Shown: positions 1-7,021 of the stretch, piece by piece
Position numbering within the stretch: position 1 is the first letter of the stretch
Layout of the letters: each line of letters begins with the position of its first letter
NCBI GenBank assembly: GCA_943325355.2
Contig: CALPPA020000059.1
Span: 1 to 9,439 of the forward strand
Origin: Klebsiella pneumoniae
Lineage (GTDB): Bacteria > Bacteroidota > Bacteroidia > Flavobacteriales > Flavobacteriaceae
Length of the DNA stretch: 9,439 nucleotides
Direction of reading: 5' to 3'
Translations under genes and position numbers: made by a program
The notes under the pieces: generated by a model
The model's input: only the letters and a program-made list of their open reading frames with translations
Database searches by the model: none
What the model was told of the DNA's origin: nothing

Positions 1-1634
1 ACTTCTCCCCAATGAATCAAGGAAGAATTGAACTGCATACTTTCTGAAGTTGATTCTTGGTCATTTCCTTGTGGAAAAGTCGCGAAACCATTTGCCCAAC
101 AATGTCCAGCAAAAGGACTGAAATTGCGCAAGTATGGAAACAAGGTGTCGTTTCTGTCAGTCGTTGCAGCATCTCGAATCAACAAGTTAATCATACCACC
201 AAATTGCGAAGACCATCCGGGCTGATATTGCTCTAAGAATGAAGCCGCATGAATAAAGTAACCCCAATGAAAATGGTGGTCATTGATATTGGTGTCTTGT
301 CCGTGTCCGGCTGGATAACCCAGCATTGCTGACCAGGTAGTGTTATAGTAAAACAAAAAGGCAACTTCGCCTCCTTCTGCTTTTAACCAATCTTCAAGTC
401 GTTCCTTGATGGTTGCCAGCATTTTGTCTCGCGCAGCGGTATTACCCATTTCATCAGCAATTCGGGCGGTTTGTATCAGGCGGTTCATCACCTGTCCTTC
501 GTTATAAGAATCGGTCCATGTGGCCAGTGCATCATTTTCGATACTATTTATTTTTTCGGTTAACACCGTTGGAGCAAATCCGGAACTGTAATTATCGACA
601 TAAGGCAAGGTTGGCAAAATGCCGTGAAATTTATTTTCGACACTAAAACTATTACCGTCCATAGTTTTCATCTGGCCACGAATTGTTGCATAACTGTATT
701 TATTTGGCACAGGAGAATTAGTGGCTAAATTGTCCCATTGGTGCGGAAGCAAACCTAGTAAAACATTGGTTTCTGTTCCTTCTTTCACTTCAGTCACCAC
801 ATTAAAATCGGTTCTCATTACCGATGTGCTTTCGTTGTAACTAAAACTTGAAGTTGTACTAGTTGGGAAAACGTAGGCGTATTTCTTGTATTCATTCGCC
901 ACCGTAGTCACGTTCGAAGCTGTAAGAGGAATAAATGCCATTGACCAATAATTTTTTCCGTTTAATGTTGAAGTGTAAACAGCTCCGTTCTGAGTCCATG
1001 TACTTCCAACGGGAGCATAAACTGCAAAATCTGCATTACTTTTCGCGTTCGTAATGATTAACATTTCATTGCTTACAGTAACGGTCCCAGAATTTACGAT
1101 AACCTGTGCCACATCTGTTGCTTTTTTAGTAAAATATAAAAAAGGCATTGCTATACCAGCCGTTGTCTGAAAGTTACGGATTCCGTCATTCCAATCCATA
1201 GTAACCGTCCAATCGGAATAATCAGAAACACTAGTTCTTGTTGCAGCCATTCCTACCACGCTCATCACGATAGGCGACGTATCGTCTATAACTCCTTGGG
1301 GAACGTAGGAAACTACCAATCCGCTTGGAGTTGTTTTCAAGGTATAAGGATAGGTAAAAAGGTTGCTGGCTTGTGTTTCTTTGGCTAGTTTTGACCACCA
1401 ATCATTTGTTGGCACAGGTTTTCCAAGTGCAGCACCGCTTAAATTAGGAGTTCCTGAAGGAAAACCATTTCTACCGGCAACATCTGTTCCGGGGAAAGTT
1501 TTTGTGTAACTTCCACTGCCAACAGGGATTACTTGGGCATTTGAATTAATTACAAAAAAGAAATTAACAACAATCGCTGTTAAAAGAAACAAAATTTTAT
1601 TTTTCATTTTACTTTTCATTTTATTTTTCACCAT
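1..1634 (-). CDS. GH81 endo-beta-1,3-glucanase, secreted (3' end cut by window edge)
   Basis: Glycoside hydrolase family 81: inverting endo-hydrolysis of beta-1,3-glucan (laminarin, curdlan, fungal wall glucan). The frame is open from 1634 to base 1 without a stop. Counting from the Met at 1607, the DHHFHWGYF block holds the expected acid Asp at residue 443. The QESTSE motif, with the conserved Glu pair at 518 and 522, follows GHCWANGF and lies at the very edge. An N-terminal hydrophobic stretch (KILFLLTAIVVNFFFV) followed by NSNA|QV is a signal peptidase I-type signal. About 535-544 codons are visible; bacterial GH81 proteins are usually longer, so part of the catalytic domain and any binding or sorting domain lie outside. 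Three in-frame ATGs (1634, 1619, 1607) are possible starts; the outermost is given and 1607 yields the most typical signal peptide. A 222-base gap separates it from GH5, so it may have its own promoter. Sampled lines are richer in G+C than its neighbours. Family confident, start uncertain. Confidence 0.93.
   Translation of the reverse strand, partial: MVKNKMKSKMKNKILFLLTAIVVNFFFVINSNAQVIPVGSGSYTKTFPGTDVAGRNGFPSGTPNLSGAALGKPVPTNDWWSKLAKETQASNLFTYPYTLKTTPSGLVVSYVPQGVIDDTSPIVMSVVGMAATRTSVSDYSDWTVTMDWNDGIRNFQTTAGIAMPFLYFTKKATDVAQVIVNSGTVTVSNEMLIITNAKSNADFAVYAPVGSTWTQNGAVYTSTLNGKNYWSMAFIPLTASNVTTVANEYKKYAYVFPTSTTSSFSYNESTSVMRTDFNVVTEVKEGTETNVLLGLLPHQWDNLATNSPVPNKYSYATIRGQMKTMDGNSFSVENKFHGILPTLPYVDNYSSGFAPTVLTEKINSIENDALATWTDSYNEGQVMNRLIQTARIADEMGNTAARDKMLATIKERLEDWLKAEGGEVAFLFYYNTTWSAMLGYPAGHGQDTNINDHHFHWGYFIHAASFLEQYQPGWSSQFGGMINLLIRDAATTDRNDTLFPYLRNFSPFAGHCWANGFATFPQGNDQESTSESMQFNSSLIHWGE
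1596..1634 (-). repeat. Near-tandem repeat carrying three in-frame ATG codons at the GH81 start
   Basis: On the minus strand the unit ATGAAAARTAAA occurs twice back to back (1619-1608 and 1607-1596), preceded by a 15-base variant ATGGTGAAAAATAAA (1634-1620). Each unit supplies an in-frame ATG, so the protein begins MVKNKMKSKMKNK before the hydrophobic signal core. The pattern looks like start-region duplication, perhaps by slippage; it lengthens the basic n-region of the signal peptide and leaves the start codon ambiguous. The repeat is read directly; its origin is inference. Confidence 0.7.
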
Positions 1635-1856
1635 TTATTATATAATTTGCAATATTATTGATTAATTTATTATCATATGTTGATTATTTACACGTCAAAA
1701 ACACATCTTACTTAATTAAAATAAAGATTAAACTCACATCTAAAAAAATTTAAAAACTTATTAATCAATGCTTCCTGAAAAATAATTTATATAATAGAAA
1801 TTTACTGTATAAATTACATCTATAAATCGGAAACTATTAGTAGATTTTCGAATCTC
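1635..1856. other. Intergenic region between GH5 and GH81 genes
   Basis: This is the only gap above about 45 bases in the window and it is very AT-rich. I see no RNA gene or coding frame. A small hairpin lies at 1842-1855 (arms AGATT/AATCT, four-base loop) directly after the GH5 stop, but no T-run follows it in the direction of transcription, so it is a weak terminator candidate. Minus-strand TTGACG (1698-1693) and TGATAA (1675-1670) are 17 bases apart and 36 bases upstream of the first GH81 ATG. They resemble a sigma-70-type promoter, but the Bacteroidota consensus (TTTG about 19-21 bases before TAnnTTTG) is matched only at TTTG. A GH81 promoter here is plausible from the gap size, not established by sequence. 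Confidence 0.4.
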
Positions 1857-3599
1857 TTATAATTTTTTTGGCTTTTTGAATTCCAAATAATTTAATTTGA
1901 AATCTCCCTTTTCAAAGTGAACCTTTATTTTATTTGTTCCTTGTTTTAAAGTTACTTTTTTTAAAGTCACAGTTTTCCATTTAAGAGCTCCTCCTGAAAA
2001 AGGAAGTGTTATGGTTTGGGATATTTTCACGTTTTCATCCTCCAAATAAAGTTTTCCTCCAGCCAAATTGTTCGAATACCGAATATCGACATCAAATATT
2101 TTTTCCGAATCCAAATCAAAAGTATATTGCAGCCATTCGCTATCTTCAATAAAACAAACATTGAATCCGTTAGTGATTTTGTCATTACACTTTTCAATAT
2201 CGACACCATCATTTCTCATAGCTCCACCCTTGTTCGATTTGGTTACTGATTTTCCGCTATAATTTACGGCATCCTTGTCAAAATAAGCATAGCCGTTTTG
2301 TCCTAAATCATAATCAGTCGCAAAGACTTTTCCAGGCAGGGAATGTTTTTTATATTTTTTAGTATCAGTAGTTTGAACTTGGCGAAACATTGCATCAATA
2401 ACATCATATTTGATGGTCAGGTTTTCTGTTTTATAGTTTTCGGCAATTTGCATCAAGGCTTTTTTCGCAAAGGCTGACGAAGGTTTTGCACCTCCATTTT
2501 TCCAATATTGGAGCAATTTCTCATAATCCGGAGTTATAGAAACCGAAGTAACTCCAACGGTATTGTCTATTTTTTTCATTGGCCAAAAAGCCCAGCCAAT
2601 ATTATTTTTCTCCATTAAAGAAATTGCCTCTTTAAACCAACCATTGGAGTTCTCTCCTGATTCTCCCAACCAAATTGGAACGTTGTAATGGGTTCTGTAC
2701 TCCAAGAATTTTTGTATTGACTCAACATCATTTTGATTCCAATATTTATGAAAACTCAACGCCATATTTTCATCCCAAAGCGGAAAAATTCCATTGTAAT
2801 TGTTTCCCCAACAATTACCTTCAATGAAAATCAAATGATTGGAATCTACTTCTCTAATGGCTTTGGTAACTTTAACTAGCAAATCCCGCAAAGGCACATT
2901 CGAGGTTTCGTCGCAACCATTTAGGTTTTTTCCGTCAAAGTTCCAATTGGGTTCATTGATGATGTCGTAACCTCCCATCCAAGGACTGTCTTTGTAGCGT
3001 GAAGCCAACTTTTTCCATAGTGCCGCCATTTTATCTTGATTTGCCGCACTTTCCCAAAGAGAAGGTTTTGTAGCATCATAATCAGAAATGTTTGCGTCAT
3101 ATCCTTGACCCCCAGGAGCACCATGTAAATCTAAAATCAAATAGATTTTATTGGCAGCACACCAGTTCAACAAATCATCGGTCATTTTGAAACCTTCGTC
3201 AAGCCAAGTATTTTGACCTGAAACGGTTTCTTGTTCAATTGGCAAAGTGTAGAGATTATAATGCATCGGCAACCTGATGGAGTTAAATCCCCAAGCCGCA
3301 AGCGAGTCTATGTCGCATTTTGTAATTCCGTTTGATTTATAGGTTTTGTAGAATTCCGCCGTGTTTTCAACACCTATTAAATCGGTGATTTTTTGTTTGA
3401 TTACGTGCTGTGGACCTGCAAAATCGCTAGTCTTGAGCATATAGCCTTCTTGAATCATCCAGCCTCCTAATCCCAAACCTCTTAATATGATATTTTTTTC
3501 GTTACCATCTTCAATATTTTGCCCATTTCTATGTAAATAGCCTTGCCCAAAAGATGAAAACGAAAGGATAATAAAGAATATTGAAAGGTTTTTTTTCAT
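1857..3599 (-). CDS. GH5 beta-glucanase with C-terminal CBM6-like domain, secreted
   Basis: Retaining clan GH-A glycosidase of family 5 (580 aa). Residues 1-18 are a signal peptide (KKNLSIFFIILSFSSFG). The GH5 barrel spans about 30-370: RGLGLGGW (40-47) and LDLHGAPGGQ (156-165) resemble the signatures of exo-beta-1,3-glucanase-type GH5 enzymes. Arg109, His159, the acid/base Glu216 (INEP), His284/Tyr286 (FHKYW), the nucleophile Glu313 (LGESG) and Trp339 are the expected active-site set. Residues about 425-575 look like a CBM6 beta-sandwich: YRN-like MRNDGVDIE, EDSEWLQYTFDL, Trp541, and a closing FKLNYLEF with the usual Asn. No lipobox Cys and no type IX sorting tail, so a periplasmic location is inferred. 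It starts 13 bases after the GH30 stop with an A-rich leader. Substrate is inferred as beta-1,3- or mixed beta-1,3/1,6-glucan from context; endo versus exo action and subfamily are not settled by eye. Confidence 0.9.
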   Translation of the reverse strand: MKKNLSIFFIILSFSSFGQGYLHRNGQNIEDGNEKNIILRGLGLGGWMIQEGYMLKTSDFAGPQHVIKQKITDLIGVENTAEFYKTYKSNGITKCDIDSLAAWGFNSIRLPMHYNLYTLPIEQETVSGQNTWLDEGFKMTDDLLNWCAANKIYLILDLHGAPGGQGYDANISDYDATKPSLWESAANQDKMAALWKKLASRYKDSPWMGGYDIINEPNWNFDGKNLNGCDETSNVPLRDLLVKVTKAIREVDSNHLIFIEGNCWGNNYNGIFPLWDENMALSFHKYWNQNDVESIQKFLEYRTHYNVPIWLGESGENSNGWFKEAISLMEKNNIGWAFWPMKKIDNTVGVTSVSITPDYEKLLQYWKNGGAKPSSAFAKKALMQIAENYKTENLTIKYDVIDAMFRQVQTTDTKKYKKHSLPGKVFATDYDLGQNGYAYFDKDAVNYSGKSVTKSNKGGAMRNDGVDIEKCNDKITNGFNVCFIEDSEWLQYTFDLDSEKIFDVDIRYSNNLAGGKLYLEDENVKISQTITLPFSGGALKWKTVTLKKVTLKQGTNKIKVHFEKGDFKLNYLEFKKPKKL

Positions 3600-3612
3600 T
3601 TTATTTTAATTC

Positions 3613-5070
3613 CTAATACACTAAAGTTTGAATGGAATGAGGCAAAATTGAAACTTCTGTTGCATTTGTTCCAATGCATAAATAATACGATATTTTTTTG
3701 TTGCTTTGGTTCATAACAACGGTAACTACTTTTCCGTCTTGGTTTAAAAAAGAGGTTGTTATCAAATTGCTACGGCTGGAAACACTACTAATTCTTTTGG
3801 CGTCTTTGCCAATAAATTTCGAGAAATGTCCAATGAAATAATAGGATGGTGTGTAAATTAATTCGCCTGTTTTTAAATTGCCGTGAATGGGTGAGAAGCA
3901 AAAATTACCAACGTGATTTGGCCCTCCGTTTTCATCCAAAAGTATGTTCCAATCTGTCCAACCCACGGTTCCGTTGTTGAAATCGTTGATCATTGATTTT
4001 CCGTAGCGTTCTCCATTTGCCCATAATTGGTATTTATTGGCATCGAATTTTTCGTTACATCCTTCGGTAAAAAGCAAATTTTTATTAGGATACATTTCAT
4101 TAACTGCTCCAACATTTTCAAACATTGGTGCACCACCACTCCAACTTTCGTACCAGTGAAAACCAATTCCCCAAACATATTTATTGGCTTCTGGGTCGTC
4201 AAGAATTGTACTTGCTCTTTGAGTCATCAAATCTCTGTTGTGATCCCAAACGGTAATTTTTTTGTCGCCAAGTCCCGCTTTTTTTAATGTTGGACCAAGA
4301 TAATTTTTTAAAAAATCACGTTCCTCTTCGGCGGTATAAATACAGGATTCCCATTTTTGTTTAGCCATTGGTTCGTTTTGAAGTGTCAATCCCCAAACCG
4401 GAATTCCTTCTTTTTGATACCCATTTATAAATTTCACATAATAGTTGGCCCAGGACTGGTAAAATTCTGGCAATAGTTTTCCTCCTTTCAACATATCTTT
4501 ATTGTCCTTCATAAAAGCTGGCGGACTCCAAGGACTGGCATATAATAACACATTTCCTCCTGCTGTTTCAATTGCCTTTTTAATCAAAGGAGTTTTATAT
4601 TGTTTGTCGTGGGCAATGCTAAATGTATTTAATTCCTTATCCCCTTCAGCTATGTAAGTGTAGCTTCCGGAACTAAAATCACTACTGTGAATGGTTGTTC
4701 TAATCAATGAATAGCCTATACCTATGTCTTTGCTGTAATAAGCATTCAACAATTCTTGTTGTTTGTCTTTTGGTAATTTTGCGAAAACTTCAGCGCTAGC
4801 ATCCGTAATAGCGCCTCCTATTCCAAGAAAGGTTTGAAAAGTTTTATCGGGATTTACAAATATGCAAGTTTGAGTTTCTAGTGGTTGTTTAAATACAGTG
4901 AATTTTAGATTGTCAGTATTGGTCAATCTTAAATTGGTGCTGTCGGCAGAAGTATAAACCACTACTGTTTTATCATTTACCGAAAATGGTTTTGGTTGAA
5001 TTTTGTTTTTTTGTTGAGAAAAGGAACTGATTGAAACCAGTAAAATTAATGCGGAAATTATTGTTTTCAT
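3613..5070 (-). CDS. GH30 beta-glucosidase/beta-1,6-glucanase-type hydrolase, secreted
   Basis: Retaining clan GH-A enzyme of family 30 (485 aa, a full-length single-domain member with the C-terminal beta-sandwich). Residues 1-18 are a signal peptide (KTIISALILLVSISSFS) with no lipobox. Seen motifs: FLGIGGAITDASA (81-93), YASPWSPPAFMK (177-188), acid/base Glu233 in LQNEP, FHWY (304-307), nucleophile Glu336 in FTEG, and WTDWNILLDENGGPNH (371-386), all typical of the glucosylceramidase-like branch. Family members remove beta-linked glucose from sphingolipids or cleave beta-1,6-glucan; beside GH81, GH17 and GH5 the likely job is removing beta-1,6 branches of laminarin-type glucan in the periplasm. 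It lies 41 bases after GH17 and 13 bases before GH5, consistent with one operon. It is clearly divergent from the other GH30 at the right edge, so not a recent duplicate. Family assignment is firm; linkage specificity is inference. Confidence 0.9.
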   Translation of the reverse strand: MKTIISALILLVSISSFSQQKNKIQPKPFSVNDKTVVVYTSADSTNLRLTNTDNLKFTVFKQPLETQTCIFVNPDKTFQTFLGIGGAITDASAEVFAKLPKDKQQELLNAYYSKDIGIGYSLIRTTIHSSDFSSGSYTYIAEGDKELNTFSIAHDKQYKTPLIKKAIETAGGNVLLYASPWSPPAFMKDNKDMLKGGKLLPEFYQSWANYYVKFINGYQKEGIPVWGLTLQNEPMAKQKWESCIYTAEEERDFLKNYLGPTLKKAGLGDKKITVWDHNRDLMTQRASTILDDPEANKYVWGIGFHWYESWSGGAPMFENVGAVNEMYPNKNLLFTEGCNEKFDANKYQLWANGERYGKSMINDFNNGTVGWTDWNILLDENGGPNHVGNFCFSPIHGNLKTGELIYTPSYYFIGHFSKFIGKDAKRISSVSSRSNLITTSFLNQDGKVVTVVMNQSNKKISYYLCIGTNATEVSILPHSIQTLVY

Positions 5071-5111
5071 ATGTTTTATTTATTTTGAAACTTAATTTCA
5101 TTAAAATATCA

Positions 5112-6056
5112 TCATAAAACAGACGTTGTAGAAATAAGATTTGCCATTACTAATTTTGGGGTTCTATCTGTTTTAAAAAGCCCCCAATGTTTCTCGGGTT
5201 CTAAAGCTTCAGATGACCCTTTCCATGTTTCATCAAAAGCCTCAAAAACAAAAGTTAGAATACCCTCTTCATCTGTCCAATTTACTAAATCATGGTAGTA
5301 AATTTCTTGATTTTCTTCGCTAACATTATGTGGTTCTATGCCCCTTCCGTTTGAGTTAGTTGCCCAACCTGCCTCAGTAATTACTATTGGCTTATTGGGA
5401 TACATATTGGCAACAGCCAAATAGTTTTCCTTGGTATAATTTAATGCTTCGTGAATGTTTTTATATTCCCAAACAGGATAAGTGTGAATAGCTATAAAAT
5501 CGACTTCATCTACCAGCCGTTTCAGTTTACCCAACCACGGAACATAATTTTCGCAAAAGGTTACGGGTTGTTTTGCTTCTTTTTTTATACGTTTTACATA
5601 TTCGATAACGCTAGAAACCGATACATAGTGATCCGTCCAATCTACACAGGCTTCATTACCAGCGGATAAAGTGCATATTATTTCTGGATATTGATTAGCT
5701 AAATCAATTAGTTTATTTATTTGATTGTGGTTTTTAATATGGTTTTTTGCTAACTCTGCTTCTGTGTAAACGCCACCATTCCAAGGGCAACCAAAATTAT
5801 TCATTTCAGCAACAATGTAGGCTCCAAGCATTACTTTTAAGGGAAATTTTTCTTGTTGTATTACTTGCAAAACAGTTTCAGCGTGTTCGTCACAATCATA
5901 TAACCGCAAGTATTTCCAGTGTTCTTTTAGTAAAAGCAAATCTTCTTTGACTTCTTCATACGTTGGACTTATACCGCCAGGTTGCTGCCCATCTCTAAAA
6001 CCAGAATAACATATAGCGCGTCCGGGTATTAAATTTAATGCTTCAAAACTGTTCAT
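5112..6056 (-). CDS. GH17 beta-1,3-glucanase or glucanosyltransferase, no signal peptide (second of pair)
   Basis: Family 17 retaining (beta/alpha)8 enzyme, 314 aa, about the size of a bare catalytic domain. Seen: ICYSGFRDGQQPGG (15-28), LRLYDCD (50-56), acid/base Glu135 in SAGNEA, HTYPVWE (191-197), nucleophile Glu228 in VITEAGWAT, and FEAFDETWKG (271-280) followed by EKHWGLF (288-294). Known GH17 activities are endo-beta-1,3-glucanase, licheninase and beta-1,3-glucan transglycosylation. The N-terminus (MNSFEALNLIPGR) has no hydrophobic core, so export by Sec is unlikely and a cytoplasmic site is inferred. That fits the neighbouring sugar symporter: the substrate would be imported beta-1,3-oligosaccharides. 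Its ATG overlaps the stop of the preceding GH17 as TAATG, implying translational coupling. It and that neighbour share motifs but differ over most of the chain. Hydrolysis versus transfer cannot be told by eye. Confidence 0.9.
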   Translation of the reverse strand: MNSFEALNLIPGRAICYSGFRDGQQPGGISPTYEEVKEDLLLLKEHWKYLRLYDCDEHAETVLQVIQQEKFPLKVMLGAYIVAEMNNFGCPWNGGVYTEAELAKNHIKNHNQINKLIDLANQYPEIICTLSAGNEACVDWTDHYVSVSSVIEYVKRIKKEAKQPVTFCENYVPWLGKLKRLVDEVDFIAIHTYPVWEYKNIHEALNYTKENYLAVANMYPNKPIVITEAGWATNSNGRGIEPHNVSEENQEIYYHDLVNWTDEEGILTFVFEAFDETWKGSSEALEPEKHWGLFKTDRTPKLVMANLISTTSVL

Positions 6057-6058
6057 TA
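6054..6058 (-). promoter_or_regulatory. TAATG stop/start overlap coupling the two GH17 genes
   Basis: Read on the minus strand, the stop TAA of the upstream GH17 (6058-6056) shares its last A with the ATG of the downstream GH17 (6056-6054). Such one-base overlaps usually mean that a ribosome finishing the first gene re-initiates on the second, keeping the two products in fixed ratio. The overlap is seen directly; coupling is inferred. Confidence 0.85.
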
Positions 6059-6979
6059 ATATTTTAATTTTTCGTTTTTATCCCAAATTCCCCAATAGGC
6101 TCCTACTTCGCCCTCTGCTCCTACTTTCCATGATTCGTCAAAAGAGGAAAAATAGAATATATCAATATCATCTTGCTGAGACCAAAGCTGGGTATTGATA
6201 TAATATTTTATGGCATTTTCTTTTGACGGATGGGAGTCTTTGTAACTTTCGCCTTGACTAGGCCATCCAGTTTCGGTAATGATTACTTTTTTACCGTTTC
6301 CGGCATGCAAGGCTTGATGGTACATTTGTTTCATATGTCCCAACGAATATTCCAAGTTGCAGCCTTCCCAATACGGATAGCAGTTTGTTAAAATAAGGTC
6401 GCAAGCTTCTGTAATTCTTGGTTTTATTGTGAATTCGTAGTAGGCATCAACATATCCTACAGGAATAGAATCTGGAATGGCATTTTTTACTCTTTGGATA
6501 AATTCCAAAAGTTCATCCTCAGTTAATTCTTTACGGTACATTACCTCATTTCCTACTGCGGCTATGTCTACTAAACCTTCATTGGAAAGTTTTATTAATC
6601 CCTCAATCTCTCTTTCATTAATCTCTGGATCATCGCCTAGCCAAGCACCTACTAATGTTTTGATGCCATACTCTTTTGCAATTAAGGGAATAAATTCATT
6701 GCCTTCAGTGCAAGAAAATGATCGCACCCATTTAGTATATGGAGCAATAATTTTCATTCTTCGGAGAACTTGTTCTTCTGAAATGATGTCACCTGGTTTT
6801 TGTCCGTCTTCATAAAGACTGAAACAAAGACCGTGCACACCCGTTTTTAATACATCGCTAAAAAGTGTATTTAATTCCTTAGATGATTTACTTGAGTAAT
6901 CAATCCCGTTATAATTAATCTCGTCAATATTGTCATACTTGATTTGATATTGCGAATCTTCTTTTCTACTAAATGACAT
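6056..6979 (-). CDS. GH17 beta-1,3-glucanase or glucanosyltransferase, no signal peptide (first of pair)
   Basis: Family 17 enzyme of 307 aa. The barrel begins near residue 47 with GVHGLCFSLYEDGQKPG, followed by VRSFSC (85-90), acid/base Glu145 in AVGNEV, NCYPYWEG (199-206), nucleophile Glu236 in IITETGWPS, and SSFDESWK (278-285) with AYWGIWD (294-300). Both catalytic glutamates are present. Residues 1-46 are a polar, Tyr/Asn/Ser-rich extension that its partner lacks (the partner has about 12 residues there); it has no hydrophobic segment, so I infer a cytoplasmic protein. It ends almost directly after the last core strand. It follows the symporter gene by 42 bases and is coupled to the next GH17 by TAATG. 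The likely role is processing imported beta-1,3-gluco-oligosaccharides, with a different chain-length preference or a hydrolase/transferase split from its partner. This split is inference; family membership is clear from motifs. Confidence 0.9.
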   Translation of the reverse strand: MSFSRKEDSQYQIKYDNIDEINYNGIDYSSKSSKELNTLFSDVLKTGVHGLCFSLYEDGQKPGDIISEEQVLRRMKIIAPYTKWVRSFSCTEGNEFIPLIAKEYGIKTLVGAWLGDDPEINEREIEGLIKLSNEGLVDIAAVGNEVMYRKELTEDELLEFIQRVKNAIPDSIPVGYVDAYYEFTIKPRITEACDLILTNCYPYWEGCNLEYSLGHMKQMYHQALHAGNGKKVIITETGWPSQGESYKDSHPSKENAIKYYINTQLWSQQDDIDIFYFSSFDESWKVGAEGEVGAYWGIWDKNEKLKY

Positions 6980-6984
6980 AACTT

Positions 6985-7001
6985 TATAATTATTAATTAT
7001 A
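6985..7001. repeat. 17-base AT-only inverted repeat just upstream of a GH17 start
   Basis: TATAATTA-T-TAATTATA is a perfect 8-base inverted repeat around one central base, 5 bases upstream of the ATG at 6979, inside the 42-base gap after the symporter. As RNA it would be a weak A-U stem with too small a loop unless the inner pairs open; as DNA it could be an operator-like palindrome. In such AT-rich sequence chance is a good explanation. Confidence 0.4.
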
Positions 7002-7021
7002 GATATTTAAATTATGCAGGC

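Noticed and set aside
28..646. Two short plus-strand frames (65 and 77 codons)
   Set aside because: Both lie opposite the open GH81 frame, and their translations show no recognisable domain.
1670..1698. TTGACG-17-TGATAA as a promoter for GH81
   Set aside because: It does not fit the Bacteroidota TAnnTTTG consensus, and such matches arise readily in AT-rich spacers; kept only as a note in the intergenic entry.
1842..1855. Hairpin after the GH5 stop as an intrinsic terminator
   Set aside because: The stem is only five pairs, mostly A-T, and no T-run follows it in the direction of transcription.
5086..5100. TGAAA-5-TTTCA inverted repeat upstream of the GH30 gene
   Set aside because: A five-base arm in AT-rich sequence is expected by chance and nothing else marks it as an operator.
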